From positions 496,001-560,000 of the forward strand of contig NZ_WUMV01000001.1 in assembly GCF_009826895.1 (NCBI RefSeq): a stretch of 64,000 bases of DNA, given 5' to 3'. The notes beneath the pieces are model-generated. The model was not told the DNA's origin. It ran no database searches and worked only from the letters and a program-made list of their open reading frames with translations. Origin of the DNA: Stappia sediminis (GTDB lineage Bacteria; Pseudomonadota; Alphaproteobacteria; Rhizobiales; Stappiaceae). Shown here piece by piece: positions 18,491-26,716 of the stretch (positions are counted from its first letter, which is position 1; the number at the start of each line of letters is the position of its first letter). The position numbers and the translations under genes are program-made.

Positions 18491-18916
18491 TCAGGCTGCG
18501 GGCTCACCATCTATCGGCAGGCGAGACGGCTTAATGGCGTGGGATCCATCGCCGATGAGGATATGCGCAAGCATCGCCACGAACAGGAACACGGGATATT
18601 CCCAGCCGCCGCCCTCGTTGCTGAACACCCAGCCGTTGCCGAGATGGACGGTGGTCGCGGTCAGGAGGATGGGGATAAGAAGGATTGCCGCATAGCGGCT
18701 GTACACGCCGAAGACCATCGCCAAACCCAAAATGATTTCCATCAACGGAACGGGCCAGGCAAAAATCGACGGCAGGCCCTGGGATTCGAGCCAGCTCGCG
18801 AAACCGGCAATTCCGAAGACCAGGAACTTGAGCGAGGCGTGTGCAATCCACATGATGCCGAGGGCGACCCTCAGAAGCATTGCGCCGACACCGGAAAGGC
18901 CCTGACTGTCTGTCAT
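18491..18916 (-). CDS. DoxX-family integral membrane protein
   Basis: The start at 18914-18916 (MTDSQGLSGVGAM) is fixed by an AAGGAG ribosome site; an upstream in-frame TTG lies inside a palindrome and is rejected. The 141-aa product has four hydrophobic segments and DoxX features (MLLRVALGIMWIAHASLK, then PVPLMEIILGLAMVFGVYSR). DoxX/DoxD proteins are membrane components linked to thiol/quinone redox and detoxification, and the substrate here is unknown. It is divergent from a MarR regulator, with two palindromic sites between them, so it is the likely target of that regulator. Confidence 0.82.
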   Translation of the reverse strand: MTDSQGLSGVGAMLLRVALGIMWIAHASLKFLVFGIAGFASWLESQGLPSIFAWPVPLMEIILGLAMVFGVYSRYAAILLIPILLTATTVHLGNGWVFSNEGGGWEYPVFLFVAMLAHILIGDGSHAIKPSRLPIDGEPAA

Positions 18917-18933
18917 GACGTTCGACTCCTTAT

Positions 18934-18978
18934 GTTGCAATTGCAACGGATATAGAGGAATTTTAATGCAATTACAAC
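18934..18978. promoter_or_regulatory. Two palindromic operators between doxX-like gene and marR
   Basis: A perfect 14-bp palindrome, GTTGCAATTGCAAC, occupies 18934-18947. An imperfect copy, AATGCAATTACAAC (11 of 14 identical), occupies 18965-18978. Their centres are 31 bp apart, about three helical turns. Palindromes of this size between divergent genes are typical MarR operators. The first lies 18 bases upstream of the doxX start and the second 20 bases upstream of the preferred marR start. Confidence 0.65.
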
Positions 18979-18997
18979 AAAAATGGGATTACGCCTC

Positions 18998-19429
18998 ATG
19001 ACCGCTTTGACCGCTGCAGGAGAAAAGGCCTGGGTGGGATTGATCCTTGGATCGCGTTCGGCCTTTTCGCGTGTTGAAGCCGCACTGAAGGAAGCGGGCT
19101 TGCCGCAGCTCGTCTGGTACGACGTGCTTCTGGAACTGTCCCGCGAGGGCCGGGGGCGATTGCGCAACAAGGATCTGGCCGGGCGCATGTTGCTCGAAAA
19201 ATACAATCTCTCCCGCCTGATCGACCGGATGGCGGCGGAAGGCGTGGTGGAACGGGTGCACGATGCGAGCGATGCCCGCGGTGCCGCCATCCAGATCACC
19301 GACAAGGGGCGCGAGCTGCGCGAGACGATGTGGCCGGTCTACCGCGACGCGGTGGCGGCGTCCTTTGCCGATCGCTTCGACGAGGGGGAACTTGAAACCC
19401 TTGCGGCAATGTTGAAGCGGGTGCGCTGA
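18998..19429 (+). CDS. MarR-family transcriptional regulator
   Basis: This is a winged-helix repressor of the MarR type, 143 aa from ATG 18998 (MTALTAAGEKAW). An ATG at 18983 adds five residues but sits against the operator-like repeat without a ribosome site. The DNA-binding part is visible at about residues 45-95 (GRLRNKDLAGRMLLEKYNLS, LIDRMAAEGVVERV, then the wing DASDARGAAIQITDKGREL). The first and last helices form the dimer region. It is divergent from the DoxX-family gene and probably represses both through the palindromes between them. Ligand unknown. Confidence 0.88.
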   Translation: MTALTAAGEKAWVGLILGSRSAFSRVEAALKEAGLPQLVWYDVLLELSREGRGRLRNKDLAGRMLLEKYNLSRLIDRMAAEGVVERVHDASDARGAAIQITDKGRELRETMWPVYRDAVAASFADRFDEGELETLAAMLKRVR

Positions 19430-19432
19430 ACC

Positions 19433-20872
19433 TTAAAAGGTCCTGCCTGTTTTGAAGCCGCCGCCGCTGCCGCCGAAGCTGCCGCCGGTGGAAAACCCTC
19501 CGCCCGAGCGGCCGCGCCGACCGAGTGTCGGCCCGCCCATGGAGCCTGGAAGACCGAACCCGTCCGGAAAGCCGACGCCGCGCCCGCGGCTCGTTCGCCT
19601 GCGATGCGATCTTTGCGCCCGAGCCCAGTAGTCCGCACCCGTAATTGCCCCCCGGATAAGCTCGCCCAGCAGAACGGAGGCGAGATTGTCGTCGGAGAAA
19701 GTGGAATTCCAGTCGTCGTAACCATTGCGGCGAAACTCTCTCGTCACGCGGGAAAGTTCCGCCCGCCGGCGGCCGATATCGGACAGGATGCTCCTGTCGT
19801 TGGAGATATCGAATTCCAGGCTCTTTTTCCGGTCCTCGATCTCCTGCAGCCGGCTGATGATCCTCTCGTCTTCGGGAGAAGGTGTCGCGAGCGCATCCTG
19901 CCACAGCTCCCGAAGGCTTTCCGCACCGAGTGAAGCGGCCAGCGCCTCGCGCGCTTGTTTGAAGCCTTCGTCCTCGCCGTTTAGATAGACGCGCTCTTTC
20001 TCGACGAGTGCGGACAGAGCGTGTTCCAGTTGTTCAAGCTTCTCCGAACGCTGATCGATATCGTCATCCAGGGCGGCGATCCGCCCGGCGATGTCTTCGC
20101 CGGCGATTTCTTTCGCGGCCAAGCGTGACATTTCCGCAAGCCGGTCCATCTCCGCTTGCGCTTCCCGCTCACGGTCCGTGGCGTGCTGGTCGAGCCGGAC
20201 CGGGATTTCAGTAAGCATGGCATAGTTTGGCCGGGCGTCGTGATAGCGGATAAGGCTTGCGACCCATCTGTCCAGAAAGCGGACCAGCCCGGTGTGGGAA
20301 TAGGCGGATGTGCCGAACCCGCGGTTCCACAGGTACATGAACAGAGGATCGGATTCGTAGGCGATGCCCTTTTCGTCCCGATCCGCCTCGGCCTGGCGGG
20401 CCTTTTCCCTCGCGGCTTCGGCGGTGGAGCGAATGGTGTCAGTCTTTTCTTTCTGGGCGATATACCCGGCATCTCCGGCCAGCCGGTCGTCGACACGATC
20501 CATCACCTCGTCGAGCTTGTCGGCAAGCGCTTCCCGCTCGCTTGCAAGGCGCGTGCGTTCATCGGTCGCCCTGGCGATATTTCCTTCCATCCCGCTTCGT
20601 TCGGCACGAAGATCGGCAATTTCGCGCGCCCGGTTGCGAAGAAGTTCGGCGATGGACTCCCTAGCAGTGCTCAAACTCCGTTCCAGTTCGCCCTTCCTCT
20701 CGCCCTCAAGACGGAAGGCGGCAAGTTCCCTGAAGCCGGCAAGCTGCTCTTCTCGCAGTCGCGCGATTTCGGCATCGCCTTTTTCGAGCCTGGCGTTGAC
20801 CGCCGCTTCCTCCCGGCGCAATTCCGCCAATGCCTTTTCTATGGATCCGAGAGTCTGCCGTCCGCTCAGCAT
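19433..20872 (-). CDS. Coiled-coil protein with Gly/Ser/Arg-rich C-terminal tail
   Basis: This 479-aa protein has no recognised catalytic motif. Residues ~10-160 are a long charged coiled coil (LAELRREEAAVNARLEKGDA and on). A more globular segment follows around 165-230 (FMYLWNRGFGTSAYSHTGLV), then further helical coils to about 415. The last ~60 residues are rich in Gly, Ser, Arg and Phe (RSGGGFSTGGSFGGSGGGFK), like tails of some membrane-anchored TPM-type proteins. It is third in a leftward three-gene unit with the DUF6384-like gene (24-base gap) and the TelA-like gene. It ends 3 bases from the converging marR stop. Function unknown. Confidence 0.7.
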   Translation of the reverse strand: MLSGRQTLGSIEKALAELRREEAAVNARLEKGDAEIARLREEQLAGFRELAAFRLEGERKGELERSLSTARESIAELLRNRAREIADLRAERSGMEGNIARATDERTRLASEREALADKLDEVMDRVDDRLAGDAGYIAQKEKTDTIRSTAEAAREKARQAEADRDEKGIAYESDPLFMYLWNRGFGTSAYSHTGLVRFLDRWVASLIRYHDARPNYAMLTEIPVRLDQHATDREREAQAEMDRLAEMSRLAAKEIAGEDIAGRIAALDDDIDQRSEKLEQLEHALSALVEKERVYLNGEDEGFKQAREALAASLGAESLRELWQDALATPSPEDERIISRLQEIEDRKKSLEFDISNDRSILSDIGRRRAELSRVTREFRRNGYDDWNSTFSDDNLASVLLGELIRGAITGADYWARAQRSHRRRTSRGRGVGFPDGFGLPGSMGGPTLGRRGRSGGGFSTGGSFGGSGGGFKTGRTF

Positions 20873-20896
20873 GTCGGCTCGATTTCCTTCATGCGG

Positions 20897-21835
20897 TTAC
20901 CATTGGGTGATTGCTCCGGGCTCGACCGGCATTTCCCACTCGGGGTCAAGCCGGCCCCGCTCTTTTCGCCCAAGCAGATTGTCCTGGACGATGCCGTCTG
21001 CTTCCTTGTCCTCGCGCACGGCGTCGAACGTTGCGCGCGGCACGCGCTGGGCCCAGATATTGACGCGCTTTCTGGCGTTGTCTTCTTCGGATATGACCTG
21101 GCGCTCCAATGCGTTGCCATCGGGCCCGATCGCCTCGACCACGAGATAGTAGTTTTCGGTGGTCCGGTTGACGTCGGGAATGCGCGTAACGCCCGTGGGC
21201 ATGTCAGGGCGCGATACGATGCGCACGTCATAGACGGACAAAAGCCGCGCCTCCAGCGCCTTCATGTCGGCAAGGGCCTTGCGTGCGGCCGCCGCTTCGC
21301 CGTCTTCCGCCGCCCGCTTGCCGTCGGCAAGAAGGCGTTCGGCGTCTTTTGTCGCGGCATCTTCCAGGCTGATGTCCGTAATCCGCGCGGCCGTTGCTTC
21401 AAGCTCGGCGGGAAGCGTTTCGCTAAGTTCCACGCGCAGTTCTTGCGCGGCACGCTCCGCCGGCGCGACCACGAGGAAGCGATAGGCAAGAACGGCGGCG
21501 ACAAGGACGGCCAGCCCGATTGCCAGCCATTTTCCCCAGATGCTGCGGCGAATGTAGAGCATCGCCAGCGTACGGCTGAAGCCACCGGCTGGAGGACTGT
21601 AAACGAAGCGGTTTTCCTTCAGCCCCTCCACGCCCTCGCGCAAGATGCGATCCGGCACCTCGATGCCCTGGCTTTCGTAGATTTCGCGCAGGCGCTTGAT
21701 CATCGCCTCGTCGCGCTGATCGGAAGCAAGCTCCTTCAGCGCGAGCGCTTCGTCATGGCGCAGCGTATCGACCACGTCCATCGCCATCATCAGGTCGTCG
21801 AGGGGCGGCTGCGCGGACTTCGAGGTGTTTGACAT
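20897..21835 (-). CDS. DUF6384-like single-pass membrane protein
   Basis: This 312-aa protein has a conserved cytoplasmic N-terminus (LDDLMMAMDVVDTLRHDEAL and REIYESQGIEVPDRILREGV). One membrane segment lies at about residues 103-123 (WLAIGLAVLVAAVLAYRFLV), followed by a helical then beta-rich outer domain with a conserved tyrosine pair in ENYYLVVEAIG. It resembles the DUF6384 family; that assignment is from recall and not searched. It is the middle gene of the three-gene unit and probably anchors the module to the inner membrane. No enzymatic motif. Confidence 0.65.
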   Translation of the reverse strand: MSNTSKSAQPPLDDLMMAMDVVDTLRHDEALALKELASDQRDEAMIKRLREIYESQGIEVPDRILREGVEGLKENRFVYSPPAGGFSRTLAMLYIRRSIWGKWLAIGLAVLVAAVLAYRFLVVAPAERAAQELRVELSETLPAELEATAARITDISLEDAATKDAERLLADGKRAAEDGEAAAARKALADMKALEARLLSVYDVRIVSRPDMPTGVTRIPDVNRTTENYYLVVEAIGPDGNALERQVISEEDNARKRVNIWAQRVPRATFDAVREDKEADGIVQDNLLGRKERGRLDPEWEMPVEPGAITQW

Positions 21836-21853
21836 CGCGGATCCGGCCGGCCG

Positions 21854-23029
21854 TTACGCTGGCAGCGCCTTCACATCGGCGGCGAGTTTCGCAAGCCGCC
21901 GCTTGCCGTCTTCCACCGCGGTGCGGATTTCTTCCGAGTTCTTCGTCGCCTGCTCGCGCATTTCGGAAATGATCTCGCGGGAATTCTCCTGGAAGTTGAC
22001 GACGGAATCGACGAGCTTCTTCACCGCCGCCGCCTGCACGGTCGGGCCATAGCCCGCTTTCAACGCGGCTTCCTGCACCTCATCGCCAATCTCGGCCAGT
22101 GTCTCCAGGCTCTTGGAAACGCCTTCCTTCATCGAATTCAGAGTTTCGGTCGATTCATGCAGCCCCTGCAAGCCCGTGAAGGATGCATTGAGCGCGGTCA
22201 GCACGGATTCATTGGTTGAAAAGAAGCTGACGGATTGCGCGTAGATGCGTTCCTTGGCGTTGGTGGTCTGCATCAGCCGCGCCATGATCACCTCCGACGT
22301 GTTGTAGCCGATCGTCAGATTGTCGGAGAGGTCCTTGGCGACCTGATAGCGCTTCTCCTCGTCCTGCATGGCGCGCATCTTCTCGTCGCGCGCAAGCTCC
22401 AGCTTCGCTTTTTCCGCGGCATCCCCACCCTTGTAGTCTTCAACGGTGTTGCTTGCCGACTGTAGCGCCTGCTTCGACGCATCGAGCTTGGCGGTCGCGG
22501 TGTTGAGGACTTCGAGCGCCATGACCTCCGCCTGCTTCAGGGCGCCACGGTAATCGCGGTAGGCTTCGAGAATACGCTGCTCGCGCTCGATCTGGTCCTT
22601 CGTATCGCGTGCAACATCCTGATAGGTGCCGCGGATCTTGTCGAAACGGTCGGATATGGTTCCCCGCGTCATGTCGCGCCATTTGTTCGACAGGTTCTCA
22701 AGAAAGGAGAGCTTGCCGTCGGCAAGCTGGTCGACGAGAGATTTGGCATCGTCGCGAATGGAGTTGAATGCCTCGGTTATGGCTTCGTAGCGCTCACCGA
22801 TCGCCATCGCCTGGATTTCGTTTCGAACGACTTCGTTGAAGGTGGACGCCTGGCCGAGCGTGCGCGTAATGACCGCGACCTTGTCTGGCGAAAGATCGGA
22901 AATCTGTTCGAGAAGGGCGTTGATCGGTGCTTCGCCGGTCGAATCCGGCATCAGGCCCATATCCCTCAGCGCTCCGACCGCCTTGTCCAGATACTGCATC
23001 GGTGAAAGGCTTGTCTCGGCCATATTCAA
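21854..23029 (-). CDS. TelA-like / 'cell surface protein'-type helical protein
   Basis: This 391-aa, almost entirely helical protein starts MNMAETSLSPMQYLDKAVG. It has no signal peptide and no membrane segment. The central and C-terminal coiled coils, with the segment SDNLTIGYNTSEVIMARLMQ and the C-terminal GPTVQAAAVKKLVDSVVNF, recall the TelA (toxic anion resistance) fold. Similar proteins are annotated simply as 'cell surface protein'. TelA homologues act in tolerance to tellurite and cell-envelope agents, but the mechanism is unclear. It is first in the operon, 18 bases before the DUF6384-like gene. The family match is moderate. Confidence 0.55.
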   Translation of the reverse strand: MNMAETSLSPMQYLDKAVGALRDMGLMPDSTGEAPINALLEQISDLSPDKVAVITRTLGQASTFNEVVRNEIQAMAIGERYEAITEAFNSIRDDAKSLVDQLADGKLSFLENLSNKWRDMTRGTISDRFDKIRGTYQDVARDTKDQIEREQRILEAYRDYRGALKQAEVMALEVLNTATAKLDASKQALQSASNTVEDYKGGDAAEKAKLELARDEKMRAMQDEEKRYQVAKDLSDNLTIGYNTSEVIMARLMQTTNAKERIYAQSVSFFSTNESVLTALNASFTGLQGLHESTETLNSMKEGVSKSLETLAEIGDEVQEAALKAGYGPTVQAAAVKKLVDSVVNFQENSREIISEMREQATKNSEEIRTAVEDGKRRLAKLAADVKALPA

Positions 23030-23165
23030 CTCCCCGTTCCTTGGTGAGATCGGCCGGGAAATCCCGGCATACCCGGATGCGCTTCTTCAAATTTCAAAAC
23101 AATCCGAACGGCTAAGTCTTGTCCTTGCGGAATGTTACACTGCCAAGACGCAAGGGCCAGTCTTT

Positions 23166-24080
23166 TTATCTCTCGCTGCAGGTTTCCAGGGCGATACGCG
23201 CGGCAAGCCGTGCGTTGTTGCGGACAAGCGCTATGTTGGTGGCCAGGCTACGGCCATTTGTCAGGTCGTAGATGAGCGACAGGACGAAGGGCGTTACATC
23301 CTTGCCCGAAATGGCGCGCTTCGCCGCTTGCTCCAGCGCGGCATCGATGCAGCCCTCCATTTCGCTGGAAGGAATCTCCGCTTCCTTCGGGACCGGATTG
23401 GCAACCAGTACGCCGCCGTGGTCGCCGAAAAGCCGCCGCGTCCGCAAGAGCCTGGCGATCTCGGCCGGCGTGTCGAGGCGGTAAGGGGCGGGAAGGGAGC
23501 TTTCGCGAGACCAGAAGGCCGGAAAGCGATCCGTTTGATATCCCACGACCGGCACGCCCCTGGTTTCCAGCACTTCCAGGGTCTTCGGCAGGTCGAGCAG
23601 GGCCTTGGCGCCGGCCGCTACGACGCAAACGGGTGTGCGGGCGAGCTCGTCGAGATCGGCGGAGATGTCGAAGCTGTCCTGCGCACCGCGGTGAACGCCG
23701 CCGATGCCGCCTGTCGCGAAAACCGAAATGCCGGCCGCATGCGCCGCCATCATCGTTGCCGCCACGGTCGTCGAACCGGGTTGGCCGGTCGCAACCGCAA
23801 AGGCAATATCCGCGCGCGAGCATTTCATCACGTGGTCGGCCTTGGCGAGACGTTCCAGCTCGCCATTAGACAGCCCGATGTGGATTGCGCCATCGAGGAC
23901 GGCGATGGTTGCCGGTACCGCGCCTTGCTCGCGGATATCGGCTTCGACCTGAAGCGCCGTTTCCACGTTCCTCGGCCACGGCATTCCGTGGGTGACGATC
24001 GTCGATTCGAGCGCGACGACGGCGCCGTCCTTTTCGAGCGCGGCCGAAACCTCCGGCGCAATCTTCAAGATATCGGTCAT
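23166..24080 (-). CDS. psuG: Pseudouridine-5'-phosphate glycosidase
   Basis: PsuG cleaves pseudouridine 5'-phosphate to uracil and ribose 5-phosphate. The start at 24078-24080 (MTDILKIAPEVSAAL) follows an AGGCAGG ribosome site and gives 304 aa, the usual family size; the open frame extends upstream without support. Family motifs include ALESTIVTHGMPWPRNVETA, VEADIREQGAVPATI and ATGGIGGVHRGAQDSFDISA. It follows the PfkB kinase by 109 bases on the same strand, forming a psuK-psuG catabolic pair. No pseudouridine transporter is adjacent. Confidence 0.93.
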   Translation of the reverse strand: MTDILKIAPEVSAALEKDGAVVALESTIVTHGMPWPRNVETALQVEADIREQGAVPATIAVLDGAIHIGLSNGELERLAKADHVMKCSRADIAFAVATGQPGSTTVAATMMAAHAAGISVFATGGIGGVHRGAQDSFDISADLDELARTPVCVVAAGAKALLDLPKTLEVLETRGVPVVGYQTDRFPAFWSRESSLPAPYRLDTPAEIARLLRTRRLFGDHGGVLVANPVPKEAEIPSSEMEGCIDAALEQAAKRAISGKDVTPFVLSLIYDLTNGRSLATNIALVRNNARLAARIALETCSER

Positions 24081-24189
24081 AATCCTGCCTTTCGGACGAA
24101 CTCCGCTTTCCGGTTCGAGTAGCACTAGACCGGAACTACCGGAACCTTTTGTCTTTGAAGATGGAAAATTCCAACGGAAATCGACGCGA

Positions 24190-25116
24190 TCAATTCTCCC
24201 GCATCCGCTGTTCGATCGCATCCCAGTTCAAGTTGTCGGGGGCACTCCCTTTTGCCTCGACGGCAATCGCCGACGCGGCAAAGCCTGCCTCAAGTGCTGG
24301 ACGGCCAGCCGGGACTTTCAGCCGGGCGGCGATCCAGCCGGCGATCAAGGCGTCTCCTGCGCCGGTCACATCCACAACCCGGGCGTTGAGCGGAGAGATC
24401 GAAAAGCACTCTCCTTGCAAGGCGCATCCGGCAGGCCGGGCGCCGTCGGTCACGCAACAGGCTTTCGCTCCCTGCCGGGCGAGTTTTGCCGCAAGTTCAA
24501 GCGCGCTGGCGCCGGGCGTCATGCCCGCCAGTTCGGCAGCTTCCGCGCGATTGCAGAACAGCATGTCGAGGCGGGGAAGGATCGCGGCAAGTCGCGGCGC
24601 CTTCGCGACCGAGACGGCATCGGCAACGAGCAGCCTTTCCCCGGCCATCTCCATGACGCGCGAGAGCAGCAAAGCGGGCAGATTTGCATCGACGAACCAA
24701 ATCCTTGCCGATGCCGCCGCGCCCTCCATTTCGTCGAAAAAGTCCGGGGGAAGGCTGTCGGCGATCTCTCCATGAACGGCCGCCGCCGCCAGGCTGCCGT
24801 CGGGGTCGTGCAGCGCGACGTAGCGTCCGGTCGGTTTTTCGAGTTCTCTCACGTCGGAGATCTCGATCCCGGCCTCCGCGAGCATTCTCTTGAGCATCGC
24901 ACCGGTCTCGTCTTGCCCGACAGCGCCCGCAAGGGCGCTTGATACGCCGCATCTTGCCAGCGCGCGAGCAACGTTCGCCGCGACACCACCCGGCGTTTCG
25001 ATGAAATCCGAAGGCGTTGAGGTATCGCGTTTTATCGTTTGCCTGGCCTTGACGATCGTGTCGAGATTGATCGCGCCGAATGCGGCAACTTCGCAATGTG
25101 ATGTTCTGGTAGGCAT
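24190..25116 (-). CDS. psuK: PfkB-family sugar kinase, probable pseudouridine kinase
   Basis: The 308-aa protein is a PfkB/ribokinase-family kinase. It has the N-terminal GGVAANVARALARCG motif near residue 43 and the C-terminal catalytic motif DVTGAGDALIAG near residue 250, where the Asp is the catalytic base. Genetic linkage to psuG implies it phosphorylates pseudouridine to pseudouridine 5'-phosphate, the PsuG substrate; this specificity is inferred from context. The ATG at 25114-25116 is preferred over an in-frame ATG 72 bases upstream, because the N-terminal beta strand (CEVAAFGAINLDTIV) then starts at the usual distance. Confidence 0.85.
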   Translation of the reverse strand: MPTRTSHCEVAAFGAINLDTIVKARQTIKRDTSTPSDFIETPGGVAANVARALARCGVSSALAGAVGQDETGAMLKRMLAEAGIEISDVRELEKPTGRYVALHDPDGSLAAAAVHGEIADSLPPDFFDEMEGAAASARIWFVDANLPALLLSRVMEMAGERLLVADAVSVAKAPRLAAILPRLDMLFCNRAEAAELAGMTPGASALELAAKLARQGAKACCVTDGARPAGCALQGECFSISPLNARVVDVTGAGDALIAGWIAARLKVPAGRPALEAGFAASAIAVEAKGSAPDNLNWDAIEQRMREN

Positions 25117-25235
25117 GAAACTTTCTTGGCTGAGGGGAATGGCGTGGCGAGCGCGGCGATGATTCTCCTTTTCCGGTCGAAGGTTCAAGCGGCAAGTGAA
25201 ATCTAACGCAACGTAATTTATTCAATTTACACACG

Positions 25236-25250
25236 GAACATATGTTGAAC
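25236..25250 (+). promoter_or_regulatory. Alphaproteobacterial SOS (LexA) box upstream of recA
   Basis: GAAC-ATATGTT-GAAC matches the direct-repeat LexA site of Alphaproteobacteria (GAAC-N7-GAAC, equal to GTTC-N7-GTTC on the other strand) exactly. It lies 122 bases upstream of the recA ATG in an AT-rich promoter region. DNA-damage induction of recA is expected. Confidence 0.85.
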
Positions 25251-25372
25251 ATATTGAAAATTATGTCGAATCTCCAATGCGTTGTTTCCGCTTTTATTTG
25301 AGGAACAAAAAGTGTACAAAAGCATCGATTGAAACGCCGGGTGCAATCGTGGAATAAGGAGCAGGTCAGTAC

Positions 25373-26437
25373 ATGTCGCAAAGCACACTCCGCCTCGTAG
25401 AGGGCAACCAGATGGACAAGACCAAAGCACTCGACGCCGCGCTGTCGCAGATCGAACGCGCCTTCGGCAAGGGTTCGATAATGCGCCTCGGCCAGGGGCA
25501 GGCGGTGGAAGTGCAGACGGTGTCGACAGGCTCGCTCGGCCTCGATATCGCACTCGGCATCGGTGGCCTGCCCAAGGGCCGCATCGTTGAAATCTACGGG
25601 CCGGAATCCTCGGGCAAGACCACGCTCGCGCTCCACACCGTGGCGGAAGCGCAGAAGCTGGGCGGAATTTGCGCCTTCGTCGACGCGGAGCATGCGCTCG
25701 ACCCGATCTATGCGCGCAAGCTCGGCGTGAATATCGACGACTTGCTGATATCCCAGCCGGATGCCGGCGAGCAGGCGCTGGAAATCGCCGATACGCTCGT
25801 GCGTTCCGGCGCGATCGACGTCCTGGTGATCGATTCCGTTGCCGCGCTTACTCCGAAGGCGGAACTCGAAGGCGAGATGGGCGACAGCCTGCCGGGCCTG
25901 CAGGCGCGCCTCATGAGCCAGGCGTTGCGCAAGCTCACCGGCTCGATCTCGCGCTCGAACTGCATGGTGATTTTCATCAACCAGATCCGCATGAAGATCG
26001 GCGTGATGTTCGGCTCTCCGGAGACGACCACGGGCGGCAATGCGCTGAAGTTCTATGCGTCGGTACGCCTCGATATTCGCCGCATCGGGTCCGTCAAGGA
26101 CCGTGACGAGGTGGTCGGCAACCAGACGCGCGTGAAGGTGGTGAAGAACAAGCTCGCGCCGCCGTTCAAGCAGGTAGAATTCGATATCGTCTACGGCGAG
26201 GGCGTGTCCAAGACGGGCGAACTGATTGACCTTGGCGTCAAGGGCGGCATCGTCGAGAAGTCGGGCGCATGGTTTTCCTACAACAGCCAGCGGCTCGGAC
26301 AGGGGCGTGAGAACGCCAAGCAGTTCCTGCGTGAAAATACCGAAGTTGCAGAAGAAATCGAACTGGCTATCCGTCAGAACGCCGGCCTTATCGCAGAGCG
26401 GATCACGGATCCGGCCGGCGGTTCCGAGGACGACTGA
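25373..26437 (+). CDS. recA: Recombinase RecA
   Basis: RecA promotes strand exchange and stimulates LexA self-cleavage. The 354-aa protein has the Walker A motif GPESSGKTT, Walker [11 protein letters not shown] and the loop L2 region ([19 protein letters not shown]). The ATG at 25373 ([20 protein letters not shown]) follows an AAGGAG site 11 bases upstream. Length is normal for Alphaproteobacteria. An exact SOS box lies upstream and two strong hairpin terminators downstream, so it is probably transcribed alone. Confidence 0.99.
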   Translation: MSQSTLRLVEGNQMDKTKALDAALSQIERAFGKGSIMRLGQGQAVEVQTVSTGSLGLDIALGIGGLPKGRIVEIYGPESSGKTTLALHTVAEAQKLGGICAFVDAEHALDPIYARKLGVNIDDLLISQPDAGEQALEIADTLVRSGAIDVLVIDSVAALTPKAELEGEMGDSLPGLQARLMSQALRKLTGSISRSNCMVIFINQIRMKIGVMFGSPETTTGGNALKFYASVRLDIRRIGSVKDRDEVVGNQTRVKVVKNKLAPPFKQVEFDIVYGEGVSKTGELIDLGVKGGIVEKSGAWFSYNSQRLGQGRENAKQFLRENTEVAEEIELAIRQNAGLIAERITDPAGGSEDD

Positions 26438-26447
26438 CCATAACCGG

Positions 26448-26467
26448 ACGGCCTGTCGGGCCGTTTT
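26448..26467 (+). terminator. Terminator after recA
   Basis: A 6-bp GC-rich stem (ACGGCC / GGCCGT) with a 5-base loop is followed by TTT, 11 bases after the recA stop. It fits an intrinsic terminator. Confidence 0.65.
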
Positions 26468-26494
26468 GTCCGAGCTGCGTGAATGATATTCGGC

Positions 26495-26528
26495 AAAGGC
26501 CCTGGCGAAAGAAGCGCCGGGGCCTTTT
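26495..26528 (+). terminator. Second, stronger hairpin terminator after recA
   Basis: AAAGGCCCTGGCG pairs with CGCCGGGGCCTTT (13-bp stem with one G-T pair, 7-base loop), followed by T. The A-rich left arm would let it work in both directions. It lies between recA and alaS. Confidence 0.75.
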
Positions 26529-26716
26529 CGCGTTTGCCGGCTTGCCCTTGGCTGGACAGCTTCATGGCCCGCAGATAAAAGGCAAACAGTGAAATCTGCC
26601 TGCCGGGGACGGGGCGGTGCGAGGTGGTCGGGAAGAAGGTGGAAAGCCTTGAAAGCCACCGTAGCCAACCAAAAATTCCGTTGTCGGCGCCACACACGAA
26701 GGTGAAAGAAAGCTCA

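Noticed and set aside
20156-21832. Rightward frame of about 558 codons opposite the DUF6384-like gene
   Set aside because: No homology-like motifs; the leftward genes have coupled spacing and clear domains.
24497-26695. Long leftward frame spanning psuK and recA
   Set aside because: It runs through two genes on different strands and through the recA promoter, with no motif.
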